Source: JAOPZW01 sp963789015
Lineage (GTDB): Bacteria > Actinomycetota > Thermoleophilia > Solirubrobacterales > Solirubrobacteraceae
DNA length: 64,000 nt
Assembly (NCBI GenBank): GCA_963789015.1
Contig: CAWBIU010000001.1
Span: 1,488,001 to 1,552,000, forward strand
Direction of reading: 5' to 3'
Under the pieces are notes generated by a model that had not been told where the DNA came from, searched no databases, and saw only the letters and a program-made list of their open reading frames with translations. The position numbers were made by a program, and so were the translations under genes. Of the stretch, positions 39,891 through 48,858 are shown one piece after another (position 1 is the first letter of the stretch; each line of letters opens with the position of its first letter).

Positions 39891-40817
39891 TCAGGCGTCC
39901 AGCGTCAGCGCGACGGGGTCGCGGCCGGGGAGCAGGTCGCGCATCTCGTCAGGGAGGAAGGGCAGGTCGAGCAGGCTGAGCTTGATCCCGCTGCGGCGCT
40001 GGTAGCGCTCGGGATCCAGCCGGACCACGAGGCCGGCCCGCGGGCGCAGGCGAACCTCGAGCACCTCGCCGGGCTGCATCCGTCGCACGATCGTGCCGTC
40101 CACCTGCAGCGCCGGCTGGCCGCTGGCCTCCAGCAGCGCCAACGCGATCGGCTCGGCGGCCGAGATGACGGCCGGTCGGGAGATGCCGGATATCGGCGCC
40201 ACGGGGCTGATGACCACGGCGTCGAGCATCGGCGACACGAGCGGTCCTCCCGCCGCGTACGAGTACGCCGTCGAGCCGATCGGCGTGGCAATGACGAGAG
40301 CGTCGCAGCGATAGCGCCCACTGGCGCGCCCCTTCACGGTCAGCACCGCCTGGACCGCACCCTCGCCGGGCACGCTGGCCAGCGCGATGTCGTTGAACGC
40401 GACCGACTCGTCGCCCCCATCGGTCAGCACCGCGGCGCCGTGCTCCTCGACCGTGTAGTCCCCCATGTTCAGCCGGTCCAGCGCGGCGTCGAGCTCATCC
40501 GGCTGGACCTCGACCAGGAAGCCGAGGTGGCCGAGGTTCACGCCGAGGACCGGGACGGGCCGTCGCGCGACGAGCCGCAGCGCGCCGAGCATCGTGCCGT
40601 CCCCGCCGAGACTGATCAGCGCGTCGACCTGCTCGATCAGCTGAGCCTCGCTGACCGGCTCGACGTCGTCCGGCACCCGCGCGGCGTCCCGCTCGTCGAC
40701 GATCACCTGCTTGCCGTGCGACCGCGCCCAGCTCGTGAGCTTCTCGACGACCGGCCCCGGATCGCTGCGCGGATGCAGGACCAGCCCCAGTCGCCCACCC
40801 GGCTTGAGCATCGGCAT
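39891..40817 (-). CDS. nadK: NAD kinase
   Basis: A 308-residue enzyme that phosphorylates NAD to NADP in the cytosol. The diagnostic GGDGTML motif is near residue 80, after ALISL, and GVNLGHLGFL follows. TPIGSTAYSYAAGGPLVSP is the conserved nucleotide-binding block, and ISPVAPISGISRPAV continues it. Family length. The start at 40817 (MPM) precedes GRLGLVLHPRSDPG. It is divergent from the patatin gene with a 95-bp shared promoter gap. The C-terminal 20 residues (LPDEMRDLLPGRDP) are a family-variable tail. Confidence 0.93.
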   Translation of the reverse strand: MPMLKPGGRLGLVLHPRSDPGPVVEKLTSWARSHGKQVIVDERDAARVPDDVEPVSEAQLIEQVDALISLGGDGTMLGALRLVARRPVPVLGVNLGHLGFLVEVQPDELDAALDRLNMGDYTVEEHGAAVLTDGGDESVAFNDIALASVPGEGAVQAVLTVKGRASGRYRCDALVIATPIGSTAYSYAAGGPLVSPMLDAVVISPVAPISGISRPAVISAAEPIALALLEASGQPALQVDGTIVRRMQPGEVLEVRLRPRAGLVVRLDPERYQRRSGIKLSLLDLPFLPDEMRDLLPGRDPVALTLDA

Positions 40818-40912
40818 GAGCGCAATCGTCGCACGCCCGACCCGCTTCGGCGGACGTGGCCTGCCCGATGTCGCGGCGGTTCGGGACTTGCGTCCACGGC
40901 TAGGCTGCGTCC

Positions 40913-42205
40913 GTGGAGGCCGCCACCGGGCAGCGCAAGCGGCTCGCCATCGCATGTCAGGGCGGGGGCAGCCACACCGCGTTCACCGCCGGGGTGCTCA
41001 AGCGTCTGCTGCAGCACGACGAGCTGGCCCGTTACGAGCTCGTCGGCCTGAGCGGGACCTCCGGCGGCGCGATCTGCGCGCTGCTCACGTGGTACGGGCT
41101 CGCGGGGTCCGGACCTATGCCGGCGGGCGAGCTGCTCGACGCGTTCTGGGCCGACAACTCGGCGACTGCTCCCTACGAGCAGGTGCTCAACAGCTGGACC
41201 GTCTGGGCCGGCGCGCTGCAGAACGTCGTCGCCATGCCGGCCGTCAGCCCATATGCCAACCCGTTCGCGGACGCGGCGCCGGCCGAGCTCAGACGGATGC
41301 TGGAGGCCCGCGTCGACTTCGACGCGCTCCCCGACCGCAACCGGGATCCGCTGCTCCTCGTCGGCGCCGTCGACGTGCTCTCCGGGGACTTCAAGGCCTT
41401 CAGCAGTCGCCGCGATCGGATCTCGGTCGAGACGATCCTGGCTTCGGCGGCGATCCCGACGCTGTTCCGCTCGGTGCACGTCGACGGCGGCACCTACTGG
41501 GACGGGTTGTTCTCGCAGAACCCGCCCGTCCGCGAGCTCGTCGACGTGGCGCCCGACGAGATCTGGGTCATCCAGGTCAATCCGCGGCGCCTCGACGCCG
41601 AGCCACGCTCGGCCATCGAGATCGCCGACCGGCGCAACGAGCTGTCAGGCAACCTCTCCCTGCACCAGGAGCTGCGTTTCATCGAGAAGATCGACCAGTT
41701 GCTCGAGGAGGGCGCCCTCACCCGGGACGGGCGCTATCGCACGATCGTGGTCCGCGTCATCGAGCTGTCGCGCGCTCACCGGTCCGGCACGCTCGGGGTG
41801 GTGTCGAAGCTCGACCGCGACCCCTCGTTCATCGCCGGGCTGATCGCCCACGGCGAAGACCGCGCCGACGAGTTCCTGGCCGCACTGGCGTTCGAGCGCG
41901 CCTGGACCGCCGGAGACGTCGAGGGCACGCTGAGCTTCTTCACGGACGACGCCCGACTCGCCTCCGAGGCACCGTTCCCGAACGGCGACCCGATCAGCGG
42001 CAGGCCGGCCATCCGGCGCTTCCTGCGCGAGCACCTCAGCGGCGACGTGACGATCGATGTGACCCACAAGCAGGTCGCCGGCGACCGCGTCACATGGTCG
42101 GCGCGATGGCAGCCCGGCGGGTCGACCGAGCGCCTGCGCGGCGAGATCACGGCCACGTTCCGCGGCGAGCGGATCACCGCGCTGACCCTGGCGGGCGTCG
42201 CCTGA
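40913..42205 (+). CDS. Patatin-like phospholipase fused to a SnoaL-like domain
   Basis: A 430-residue cytosolic or membrane-associated lipase. The patatin domain (about 10-300) has the oxyanion Gly-rich start CQGGGSHTAFTAGVLKR, nucleophile Ser in GLSGTSGGAICAL (S50) and the dyad Asp in VHVDGGTYWDG. The last 110 residues (ALAFERAWTAGDVEGTLSFF, SGRPAIRRFLREHL, ATFRGERITALTL) are a SnoaL/NTF2-like cone. I do not know this fusion as a named family. The start is GTG with TAGGCT six bases upstream (leaderless). It is divergent from nadK. Confidence 0.87.
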   Translation: MEAATGQRKRLAIACQGGGSHTAFTAGVLKRLLQHDELARYELVGLSGTSGGAICALLTWYGLAGSGPMPAGELLDAFWADNSATAPYEQVLNSWTVWAGALQNVVAMPAVSPYANPFADAAPAELRRMLEARVDFDALPDRNRDPLLLVGAVDVLSGDFKAFSSRRDRISVETILASAAIPTLFRSVHVDGGTYWDGLFSQNPPVRELVDVAPDEIWVIQVNPRRLDAEPRSAIEIADRRNELSGNLSLHQELRFIEKIDQLLEEGALTRDGRYRTIVVRVIELSRAHRSGTLGVVSKLDRDPSFIAGLIAHGEDRADEFLAALAFERAWTAGDVEGTLSFFTDDARLASEAPFPNGDPISGRPAIRRFLREHLSGDVTIDVTHKQVAGDRVTWSARWQPGGSTERLRGEITATFRGERITALTLAGVA

Positions 42206-42264
42206 GCAGCGCGCGCCGGCACGGCGTTATGCTCGCCGGACGCGATCCAGGAGGGTGTTCTGGC

Positions 42265-42939
42265 ATGTCCGGGATGGGCGACGCGCTCGATAAGTTCGCC
42301 GAGGTCGAGACCGGGGAGGCGTTCACGCTTCAGAACCCGTACCTCCTGAAGGTCGAGCTGTCGGAGACCTCCGTCATGGCGCGCAACGGCGCGATGGTCG
42401 CCTACCAGGGCGACGTGAAGTTCGCGCACAAGGGCGGCGGCATGGGGAGGCTGCTCAAGAAGGCCGCGACCGGCGAGTCGCTGCGGCTGATGGAGGCCAC
42501 GGGCTCGGGCGAGCTCTTCCTGGCCAGCCAGGCGATGCTGGTTCACGTGATGCGGCTCGACGACGACACGCTGACGGTCAACGGCGCCAACATCCTGGCC
42601 TTCGAGGCGGGCATCGACTGGGACATCACCAAGGTGAAGGGCGGGGCGGCAGGGATGCTCGCCGGCGGGCTGTTCAACGTCGGGCTGCGCGGGAGCGGGC
42701 TCGTCGCGCTGGTGTCCGACGGCGAGCCGCTGCGGCTCGACGTCGCCGAGGCGCCCGTCTTCGCCGACCCGCAGGCGGCGATCGCCTGGTCCGGCGGCGT
42801 CACCACGAACCTGAAGGCCGACGTGCAGGCCAAGTCGCTGATCGGCATGGGCTCTGGCGAGAGCTTCCAGCTCGGACTCTCCGGCCGCGGCTGGGTGCTC
42901 GTGCAGCCCTCCGAGGGCCGCGTCGTCGCGACCTCATAG
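42265..42939 (+). CDS. AIM24-family protein
   Basis: A 224-residue beta-rich protein of the AIM24/TIGR00266 family, with FTLQNPYLLKVEL, RNGAMVAYQGDVKFAHKGGGMG and ESLRLMEATGSGELFLAS near the N-terminus and LGLSGRGWVLVQPSEG at the end, the usual family ends. Function is not established; eukaryotic relatives act in mitochondrial membranes. It has TATGCT and a ribosome site (GGAGG) nine bases before ATG, so this gene carries a leader. It follows the patatin gene by about 60 bases on the same strand. Confidence 0.85.
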   Translation: MSGMGDALDKFAEVETGEAFTLQNPYLLKVELSETSVMARNGAMVAYQGDVKFAHKGGGMGRLLKKAATGESLRLMEATGSGELFLASQAMLVHVMRLDDDTLTVNGANILAFEAGIDWDITKVKGGAAGMLAGGLFNVGLRGSGLVALVSDGEPLRLDVAEAPVFADPQAAIAWSGGVTTNLKADVQAKSLIGMGSGESFQLGLSGRGWVLVQPSEGRVVATS

Positions 42940-42962
42940 GGCGCGACGTCCGCTGCCGCTCG

Positions 42963-43631
42963 TCAAGCGGCTCCCGGGTGTCCGACCATCGGCGTCGCCG
43001 GGGCAGCGGGGACGCGCGGGGTGGCCGCCGATCGCACCACCAGGAGCAGCGCGACGATGAAGAGCCCGAGCCCGACCGGCCCGAACGGCGTGACATGGAT
43101 GACGATCCCGGGCGCCGAGACGAGGAACAGGGCGACGACGGCGACCGAGCTCGCGGTGTGGGCGCGGCGGTAGAGCGCGACCCCGGCGGCCATCACGGCG
43201 ACCAGCCAGGCGACGCTGCCGACCGTGCTCAGGAGGGTGATGACGTCGCTCTCGTTGTAGCTGGCCAACAACTCGGCGCCGGCCGCGCGTTGGCCCGCGG
43301 GGAGCCCGTTGATGGCGTCGCCGAGGATGCCCGATCCGATGCCGACCGTCACCTCGTACGCGGCGTAGACGACGGCGAAGACGACGAGGGCGACGCGGCT
43401 CACCGTCGCCGCCGTCCCGTCGATCCCGCGGAGCAAGACGAACATCGCCGCGGCAAGCAGCGGGATGAACACCATCGTCCCCAGATGCACCACCAACCAC
43501 GGCGTCACCCTGTCGGAGATGACGTCGTAGTAGTCATCGCCCGTCGGGTGGAACAAGAGCAGCACCGCCCACGCGAGCGGGACGCCGACGACGAAGGCCG
43601 CTTCGGCCCGGCTGAATGACTTCGGCCTCAT
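42963..43631 (-). CDS. Uncharacterised membrane protein
   Basis: A 222-residue protein with about six hydrophobic helices (FVVGVPLAWAVLLLF; VVHLGTMVFIPLLAAAMFVLL; ALVVFAVVYAAYEVTVG; ITLLSTVGSVAWLVAVMAAGV; SVAVVALFLVSAPGIVIHV; GLGLFIVALLLVV). I do not recognise a functional family. AGGAG six bases before the ATG supports the start. Tail of 20 residues is Pro/Ala-rich. It is convergent with AIM24. Confidence 0.7.
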   Translation of the reverse strand: MRPKSFSRAEAAFVVGVPLAWAVLLLFHPTGDDYYDVISDRVTPWLVVHLGTMVFIPLLAAAMFVLLRGIDGTAATVSRVALVVFAVVYAAYEVTVGIGSGILGDAINGLPAGQRAAGAELLASYNESDVITLLSTVGSVAWLVAVMAAGVALYRRAHTASSVAVVALFLVSAPGIVIHVTPFGPVGLGLFIVALLLVVRSAATPRVPAAPATPMVGHPGAA

Positions 43632-43972
43632 GGGAGGCTCCTAACCGTTGAGAGAGGCGAGGCGTGAGGGACTCGACGCGTCCTCGCGGCCGTCGTGCTC
43701 GCCACGCGTCCGGCGCTCCGGTGGCCGACGGTTGTCGCACCGACGCTACCGCGCGCGAAAGCGCCCGTGCAGGAACATTCGGGCGGGCGGGCGAGCGAGC
43801 CAGGCGGCGCTTGAGGTGGCGCTTACGAAGCGCATCGGCGGCGCTCAGCCAGGACTGAGCCAATCGTTAGGCAGCGCTCGGGAGCGGCTTATGCGGCCGT
43901 AGTTCACTCGTCGTCGCGGTGCGTCGCCTCACCACCCCGCATGACGCCCGCGTGGACCCCAAGGAGAACCCG
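43632..43972. other. Intergenic region, 341 bp
   Basis: This divergent gap between the membrane protein and the zinc peptidase gene contains a hairpin GCTCAG-CCAGGA-CTGAGC (43843-43860) and the peptidase ribosome site at its end. Short open frames on both strands here do not look coding. I see no RNA gene. Confidence 0.6.
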
Positions 43973-44815
43973 ATGAGTTCGTTGTTTCGCCCCCGGCTGT
44001 TCGCCGCGGCCGCGTTGCTGCTGGTGGTTGGTGCCGCCTGGCAGTACCTCGGATCCGCGAAGGCGGACGACCGCACACCCACCACGGGCCGCGGCGCGGC
44101 GGGCCCCTCCGCGAAGACGCCGGAACCGACCGCCGACCCCTCGCAGCGCAACCTCGTCCTGGGCTCGAAGGACAGCGCGCAGCCCCAGAACATGGAGCAG
44201 TTCCTGACCGCTGTCACGAAGCACGTCGACGGATACTGGACGAAGGTGTTCAAGCAGTCCGGCCTGCCCGAGCCGAGGGTGAGCTACCAGTGGATCCCGG
44301 CCGGCCAGACCGCGGCGAGCGCCTGCGGCGACGAGAGCGGGGCCATGGGCGACAACGCCGCCGCGTACTGCCCCGGCGATGACACGATCTACATCTCGCA
44401 GAAGTTCGCGACCGACATCTACAACGGCGCGCTCGACCACGCGCTCCCGGGTAGCTCGCAGGGCTACGGCCGGACGATCGGCGACTTCTCGGTGGCGTAC
44501 ATCGTGGCGCACGAGTACGCCCACCAGGTGCAGGACGAGCTCGGGCTCTTCGAGCAGAACGGCCGGCTCCCGACCATGGCGTTCGAGCTCCAGGCCGACT
44601 GCTACGCGGGCACATGGGCGAGGAGCGCGTACCAGGAGAACCGCCTCGAGGACGGCGACGTGCAGGAGGCGCTGGACGCCGCCCTCGCCGTCGGCGACTT
44701 CGACGCCGGCAACCCCGGCCATCACGGCACGCCCGAGCAGCGCGAGCAGGCCTGGAACAGCGGCTTCGAAGCGGGGGACCCGTCCTCCTGCAGCCGCTAC
44801 ATGGACGCGGCCTAG
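43973..44815 (+). CDS. Neutral zinc metallopeptidase (YpfJ family), secreted
   Basis: A 280-residue exported peptidase. After a signal/anchor helix (about 6-25, LFAAAALLLVVGAAWQYLG) and a Pro/Thr-rich linker comes a domain with YQWIPAGQTAASACGD and YCPGDDTIYISQKF. The zincin motif is VAHEYAHQVQDELG (about residue 180) with the third ligand region AFELQADCYAG. AAGGAG lies six bases before the ATG. The protein has the family's short, single-domain form. Substrate unknown. Confidence 0.88.
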   Translation: MSSLFRPRLFAAAALLLVVGAAWQYLGSAKADDRTPTTGRGAAGPSAKTPEPTADPSQRNLVLGSKDSAQPQNMEQFLTAVTKHVDGYWTKVFKQSGLPEPRVSYQWIPAGQTAASACGDESGAMGDNAAAYCPGDDTIYISQKFATDIYNGALDHALPGSSQGYGRTIGDFSVAYIVAHEYAHQVQDELGLFEQNGRLPTMAFELQADCYAGTWARSAYQENRLEDGDVQEALDAALAVGDFDAGNPGHHGTPEQREQAWNSGFEAGDPSSCSRYMDAA

Positions 44816-44822
44816 CGCAGGT

Positions 44823-46142
44823 TCAGCGCTCGAAGCCCAGTCCGAGCCGGTCCGCCTGCTCCACGATCCGGCGTTCCTGCGGGTCGGGGAACGCGGTGGC
44901 GACCGCTTCGGCGAGCAGGCGGCGCTCGAGGTCCACGCGGCCCCGCTCGTCGTCGCCGGCCACGTCACACAGGCGGTCATAGAGCGCGTGCAGCCGGCGC
45001 ACGACCTGCGGCGAGTCCGCGCCGTAGCGGCGGATCTCCATGAGCCCGAGCTCGACGTACGCCGGCCATCTCGGAGCGATGACCCGGGCCCGAGGCCGGC
45101 CGTCGTCGTCGACGACGATGGTCGGCCCGGGATGCCGGCCGGCGAGCTCGACCAGCAGCATCTCGATGCGGTCGAGAACCTGCACGGCGGTGGTCGGGTC
45201 GTTGACCGCCGGCGAGAGCCCGCGGATCGCGATGTCCACGAGCATCCGGAGCGCGAACGCCGGGTCCTGATCGACCGTCCGCTGCCGCGCGAGCACGAAG
45301 ACGCGCCGCACGAGCCGAGGCTCGGGATCAGCGTGGGCGCCGCTGACGCGCAGGACGACCCGGCCCGGGTCGAGGAACTCGCCGACGACCGGGACGACGT
45401 CCACGAACCCGCCGGTCCGTTCGGCGACGCGCAGCAGCGCAGCGCGGTCGATCGCAGCGATGACGCCCGGCGGACCCGCGTGGGTGATCTCCCGCGGACG
45501 GGGATCGGCGGCAGGCGCGGCAACGTCGCCGGCCGGCGCGTGGTGGGGGTGGACGTCTTCGATCACCGCATGCGCCCGCCGCATGAGCGACCGCAGGATG
45601 CCGCCGATCTGAGTGCTCTCGAACGCCCGCTGGACGAGGGCCACGAAGGCCCCGAGCGTGACGGCCGCCAGCGCGAGTCCGACGAGCACCGTGAGGGCTG
45701 GGACGAAGTCGCCGGACCGGTGGGACTGGCGCCCGATCGCGGCGAGCGCGAAGAGCGCGTAGCTGGCGGTGGCGGTCGGCAGCGCGAGCCCGGCGATCAC
45801 CACCGGGTCGCGGCGGAGTCGCGCGGCGAGCCGCGGGGAGTAGGACGAGGTCTGGATCTGCGCGGCGACGAACACCGCCGAGAAGACGATCCCGGTGAAC
45901 GTGATCATGCCTGCCGCGAGGGCCTCGAAGATCCCCTGGGCCGCTGACGTCGTGATCGGCAGCGTGCTCTGATCCCCGAGGTGGTGGTCGAGCACGGGGA
46001 GCCCGATCGCCAGTGCGACGGCGACGACGTTGGCGCCGAGCACCGGAAGCCACATCGCCGAGCTGAGCCAGATGCGCCACCGGAACAGCCGGCTCGTCGC
46101 GCCGACGTGATGATGCCCGTGATCGTTGCCGGCGGGGCTCAT
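44823..46142 (-). CDS. DUF2254-family membrane protein
   Basis: A 439-residue protein with an N-terminal His-rich stretch (GNDHGHHHVG) and four hydrophobic helices in the first 190 residues, typical of DUF2254 (LWLSS..; SAVFVAAQIQTSSYSPRLAARLRRDP is the family signature). The C-terminal half is a soluble region with VIAAIDRAALLRVAERTGGF and RGLSPAVNDPTTAVQVLDRIE. Function is unknown. It begins inside the antiporter's stop (ATGA), so the two are co-translated, suggesting a channel or accessory role. Confidence 0.85.
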   Translation of the reverse strand: MSPAGNDHGHHHVGATSRLFRWRIWLSSAMWLPVLGANVVAVALAIGLPVLDHHLGDQSTLPITTSAAQGIFEALAAGMITFTGIVFSAVFVAAQIQTSSYSPRLAARLRRDPVVIAGLALPTATASYALFALAAIGRQSHRSGDFVPALTVLVGLALAAVTLGAFVALVQRAFESTQIGGILRSLMRRAHAVIEDVHPHHAPAGDVAAPAADPRPREITHAGPPGVIAAIDRAALLRVAERTGGFVDVVPVVGEFLDPGRVVLRVSGAHADPEPRLVRRVFVLARQRTVDQDPAFALRMLVDIAIRGLSPAVNDPTTAVQVLDRIEMLLVELAGRHPGPTIVVDDDGRPRARVIAPRWPAYVELGLMEIRRYGADSPQVVRRLHALYDRLCDVAGDDERGRVDLERRLLAEAVATAFPDPQERRIVEQADRLGLGFER

Positions 46143-47449
46143 CGCGTGATCGACGCATCCACTGCCGCGTCCTCGGCGCCCGGCGCCGGGAGGCGCTTGA
46201 GCGCCGCGATCCGGCGCATCCGCAGCCCGTGGAGGGGGCCGGCGAGGGTCGACAGCGCTCCGGCGCCGACGAGGGCCGCGGCGGTGGACGAGCGCATGTG
46301 GCCGCCGTCGACCGCGACGGTCGTGATCGCCACGACGAGCGGCAGCTGCGTGGCGGTGAAGAAGGCGAGCGCCATGCGGTCCTCGCGCAGCGGAAGCACG
46401 CCGCGGTAGAGCAGCAGCGCGGGCGTCCCGCGGACCACGAGGAAGAGCACGAAGAACAATGCGAGCTTCAGGACCCCGGAGACGCTCGCGAACAGCGCGT
46501 CCACGTCGAGGCGCATGCCGCTCACGACGAAGAAGAACGGGACGAACACGCCGAACGCGACGGCGGTCAGCTTCGAGTCGAAGGAGGGGACCTCCTGCTT
46601 CTGGAGGACCTGTCGCGTGATCAGGCCGGCCGCGAACCCGCCGAGCAGGAGGTCGAGGCCGAGGTCGGAGGCAAGCAGGGCGAGCGCGAAGACGAGCACG
46701 ACGATCCAGCGGACCGCGAGCTGCGAGCTCTTCTCGATCGTCCTCTCGAACAGGGGAATCGTGTGGTGCGACGAGCGGACCGCGACCACGGCGACCGCCA
46801 CCGCGAGGGCGACGAACGCGATCAGGATCAGCGCGTTGTGCAGCGCGCTCTGCGTCGACAGGACGAGCGTGAGCAGGAGGATCGGGCCGAACTCCCCGAC
46901 GGCCCCCGCCGCGAGCAGATAGGTGCCGAACGGGGTGCGCATCTCGCCCGTGTCGGAGAGGACCGGCAGCAGCGTGCCGATCGCGGTCGTCGCGAGGGCC
47001 GAGCCGACGTAGACGAGCGACACGACGACACCGGCCGCGGCGAGCGCGCCGCCGATCGTGTAGGCGATCGCCAGCGACATGGCCCAGCCGTACAGGCCCA
47101 GGCGCAGCGGCCGGCCGCGGATGCGCGCGATGTCGATCTCGTAGCCGGCGAAGAAGAACAGCAGCCCGAGCCCGAGGGCCGAGAAGAACTCCGTGAAGTC
47201 GTTGACCTGGGCGATGTCGAGGACCTGCGGCCCGATGAGCACCCCGAGCGCCAGCTCGACCACCACCACCGGGACGAACAGGTTGCGCCCGCCGGCAACC
47301 GCGACAAGCGTCGCCGAAAGGGCCGACGTCCCGACGATCGCGAGGAACGAACCGGTGTCGACGGGGACCGTCGACGCGTCGGCCGCGAGGGGTAGGAGGG
47401 CTACCGGGCTCATGTCCAGCGCGGCGCACACCACCGCACCACCGAGCAA
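46139..47449 (-). CDS. CPA2-type cation:proton antiporter (Kef-like), without RCK domain
   Basis: A 436-residue integral membrane protein with about 12-13 helices. LELALGVLIGPQVLD and FFAGYEIDIARIRGRPLRLGLYG are typical of Na+/H+ or K+/H+ antiporters of the CPA2 group; SDLGLDLLLGGFAAGLITRQ and FGVFVPFFFVVSGMRLDV are later conserved segments. There is no C-terminal TrkA/RCK domain. ATG 47449 or ATG 47413 could be the start. It is coupled to the DUF2254 gene. The ion is not determinable from the sequence. Confidence 0.87.
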   Translation of the reverse strand: MLGGAVVCAALDMSPVALLPLAADASTVPVDTGSFLAIVGTSALSATLVAVAGGRNLFVPVVVVELALGVLIGPQVLDIAQVNDFTEFFSALGLGLLFFFAGYEIDIARIRGRPLRLGLYGWAMSLAIAYTIGGALAAAGVVVSLVYVGSALATTAIGTLLPVLSDTGEMRTPFGTYLLAAGAVGEFGPILLLTLVLSTQSALHNALILIAFVALAVAVAVVAVRSSHHTIPLFERTIEKSSQLAVRWIVVLVFALALLASDLGLDLLLGGFAAGLITRQVLQKQEVPSFDSKLTAVAFGVFVPFFFVVSGMRLDVDALFASVSGVLKLALFFVLFLVVRGTPALLLYRGVLPLREDRMALAFFTATQLPLVVAITTVAVDGGHMRSSTAAALVGAGALSTLAGPLHGLRMRRIAALKRLPAPGAEDAAVDASITR

Positions 47450-47520
47450 AGTGGAGCGACGGGTGGTCCGCCATCACCCCGTTGGGTGAACCGGCGAGTT
47501 CCCATCGCCGACCGCCCGCG

Positions 47521-48057
47521 CTACAGGCCGGCGCCCTCGAGCGCCGCGGGCGCGTCGAGCATGACGACCAGGCGCTCGCCGAGCTTGGCGATCCCGGTCA
47601 CGGCATCGTCGTCGGTGAACGTCGCCTCGTCGAGCTGGTCGGCGCTCACCGTGAGCACCTCGCGCACGCTGTCGACGATCAGCCCGGCGGCGCCGGCGGG
47701 CGTCTCGGCGATCACGATCTTGGCCGACGGCGCCTGCTCGCCGTCGCGGCCGAGGCGCCCGGCGAGGTCGCACACGGGGACGATCACGCCGCGCAGGTTG
47801 ATCACGCCGCGAACCCACGGGGCGCGGCCGGCCACGCGGCGCGGCTCGCGGAAGGCGATCACCTCGCGCACCTGGTCGATCGGCAGCGCGTACTCGTCGC
47901 CGCCGAGCGTGAACACGACGGCCTGCACGTCGCGCGGGGGCGGCGGCTTGCGCGCCCGCGCGGGCGCGCGCGTGGTCCTCTTCGCCGGGGCCCGCCTGGC
48001 CGCGGGCTTGCGCGCGGGCCCGTCGGGCGGTGGGTCGGCTGCGCGGCGCGGCGCCAC
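47521..48057 (-). CDS. CheW-domain protein
   Basis: A 178-residue protein. The first 45 residues are Arg/Pro/Ala-rich and disordered. From 45 on it is a CheW fold: VVFTLGGDEYALPIDQVREVI, VRGVINLRGVIVPVCDLAGRLG, and IVDSVREVLTVSADQL. CheW couples receptors to CheA, but no other chemotaxis gene lies in the window, so this may be a stand-alone signalling adaptor. Leaderless: TAAGCT six bases before the GTG. Confidence 0.9.
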   Translation of the reverse strand: MAPRRAADPPPDGPARKPAARRAPAKRTTRAPARARKPPPPRDVQAVVFTLGGDEYALPIDQVREVIAFREPRRVAGRAPWVRGVINLRGVIVPVCDLAGRLGRDGEQAPSAKIVIAETPAGAAGLIVDSVREVLTVSADQLDEATFTDDDAVTGIAKLGERLVVMLDAPAALEGAGL

Positions 48058-48228
48058 GCGGTCAGCTTACGGTCTGCCGCGGCGCGGGTCATCGGCACGT
48101 CCCGGCGCGGCCTTGAGGGCGGCCGGCGTGGGCTGACAGGGCGGTGGAGGGGCCTCAAGCGGGCCCGCCCGCGTCCGATCACACCGGGCAACGTCATCCA
48201 CCACGTCCATCCGCGAGGACGAGCCGCC

Positions 48229-48360
48229 ATGAACCTCACGCCCGAGCAGGTCCAGGAGCACATCAACAAGCTGTCGACGGCCACCGTCGAGGAGCTCGAC
48301 GACCTCCTGCACGACCTCTTCTGCATCGCCTGGCCGACCACCGACGGCCAGAACAACTAG
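48229..48360 (+). CDS. Small acidic protein, 43 residues
   Basis: Unrecognised. The product (MNLTPEQVQEHINKLSTATV, then EELDDLLHDLFCIAWP) looks like two helices with an acidic middle, and the DNA has coding-like third-position GC. GAGGA lies upstream and a strong hairpin follows the stop. It sits alone between CheW (divergent) and the STAS gene. It may be a short regulatory or antitoxin-like protein; nothing proves function. Confidence 0.5.
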   Translation: MNLTPEQVQEHINKLSTATVEELDDLLHDLFCIAWPTTDGQNN

Positions 48361-48384
48361 CTCCGAGGCTCGTTCCGGCACGCT

Positions 48385-48405
48385 CCGGCGGCGCTTCGCC
48401 GCCGG
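48385..48405 (+). terminator. Hairpin after the small acidic protein gene
   Basis: CCGGCGGCG and CGCCGCCGG form a perfect 9-bp stem with loop CTT, 25 bases after the small gene stop and 46 bases before the STAS start. No T tract follows. Confidence 0.45.
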
Positions 48406-48450
48406 TCGCGCCAGGAGGTCCCATCGCCTGCGCCGAATAGGATGAGGGCG

Positions 48451-48789
48451 ATGGTGACTCCGCCCGAAGAGTTCTCCATCTCCGCGACGCAGCGCGACGG
48501 TGCGCTGCACGTGTCGCTTCGCGGAGAGCTCGACCTCGCCACGGCTCCGGAGCTCGAGGTGCTGCTCGGCGCCCGTCTCGGCGCGGGCGAGGAGGTCGTC
48601 ATCGACCTGCGTGGCCTGCAGTTCATGGACTCCAGCGGCGTGCGCGTGCTCGTCGCCGGCCACGCGCAGGCGTCGCGCACCGGCACGCGGCTCGCGCTCG
48701 TGCGCCCCGACGCCACCAGCCCGGTGTCGAAGATCATCGAGGTCTCCGGCCTCGACGACGAGCTGGACTTCGTCGACCCGCCGGCCTGA
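48451..48789 (+). CDS. STAS-domain anti-sigma factor antagonist (SpoIIAA-like)
   Basis: A 112-residue single STAS domain: LHVSLRGELDLATAPELEV, VVIDLRGLQFMDSSGVRVLV with the phosphorylatable Ser in DSSG. Such proteins bind an anti-sigma kinase when dephosphorylated and so free a sigma factor. No partner kinase or sigma factor is adjacent. The start at 48451 is chosen because TAGGAT lies seven bases before it, as at other leaderless starts; an ATG three codons earlier overlaps that hexamer. Confidence 0.9.
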   Translation: MVTPPEEFSISATQRDGALHVSLRGELDLATAPELEVLLGARLGAGEEVVIDLRGLQFMDSSGVRVLVAGHAQASRTGTRLALVRPDATSPVSKIIEVSGLDDELDFVDPPA

Positions 48790-48858
48790 CCCGGCACGCC
48801 GGCCGGCGGACGAACGACCGAGGGTGGCGCCCGCGCGCGCACGCTAGGTTGGGCCGAC

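Noticed and set aside
43534..43863. Minus-strand 109-codon open frame in the gap before the zinc peptidase
   Set aside because: It overlaps the start of the membrane protein gene and has no similarity to anything I recognise.
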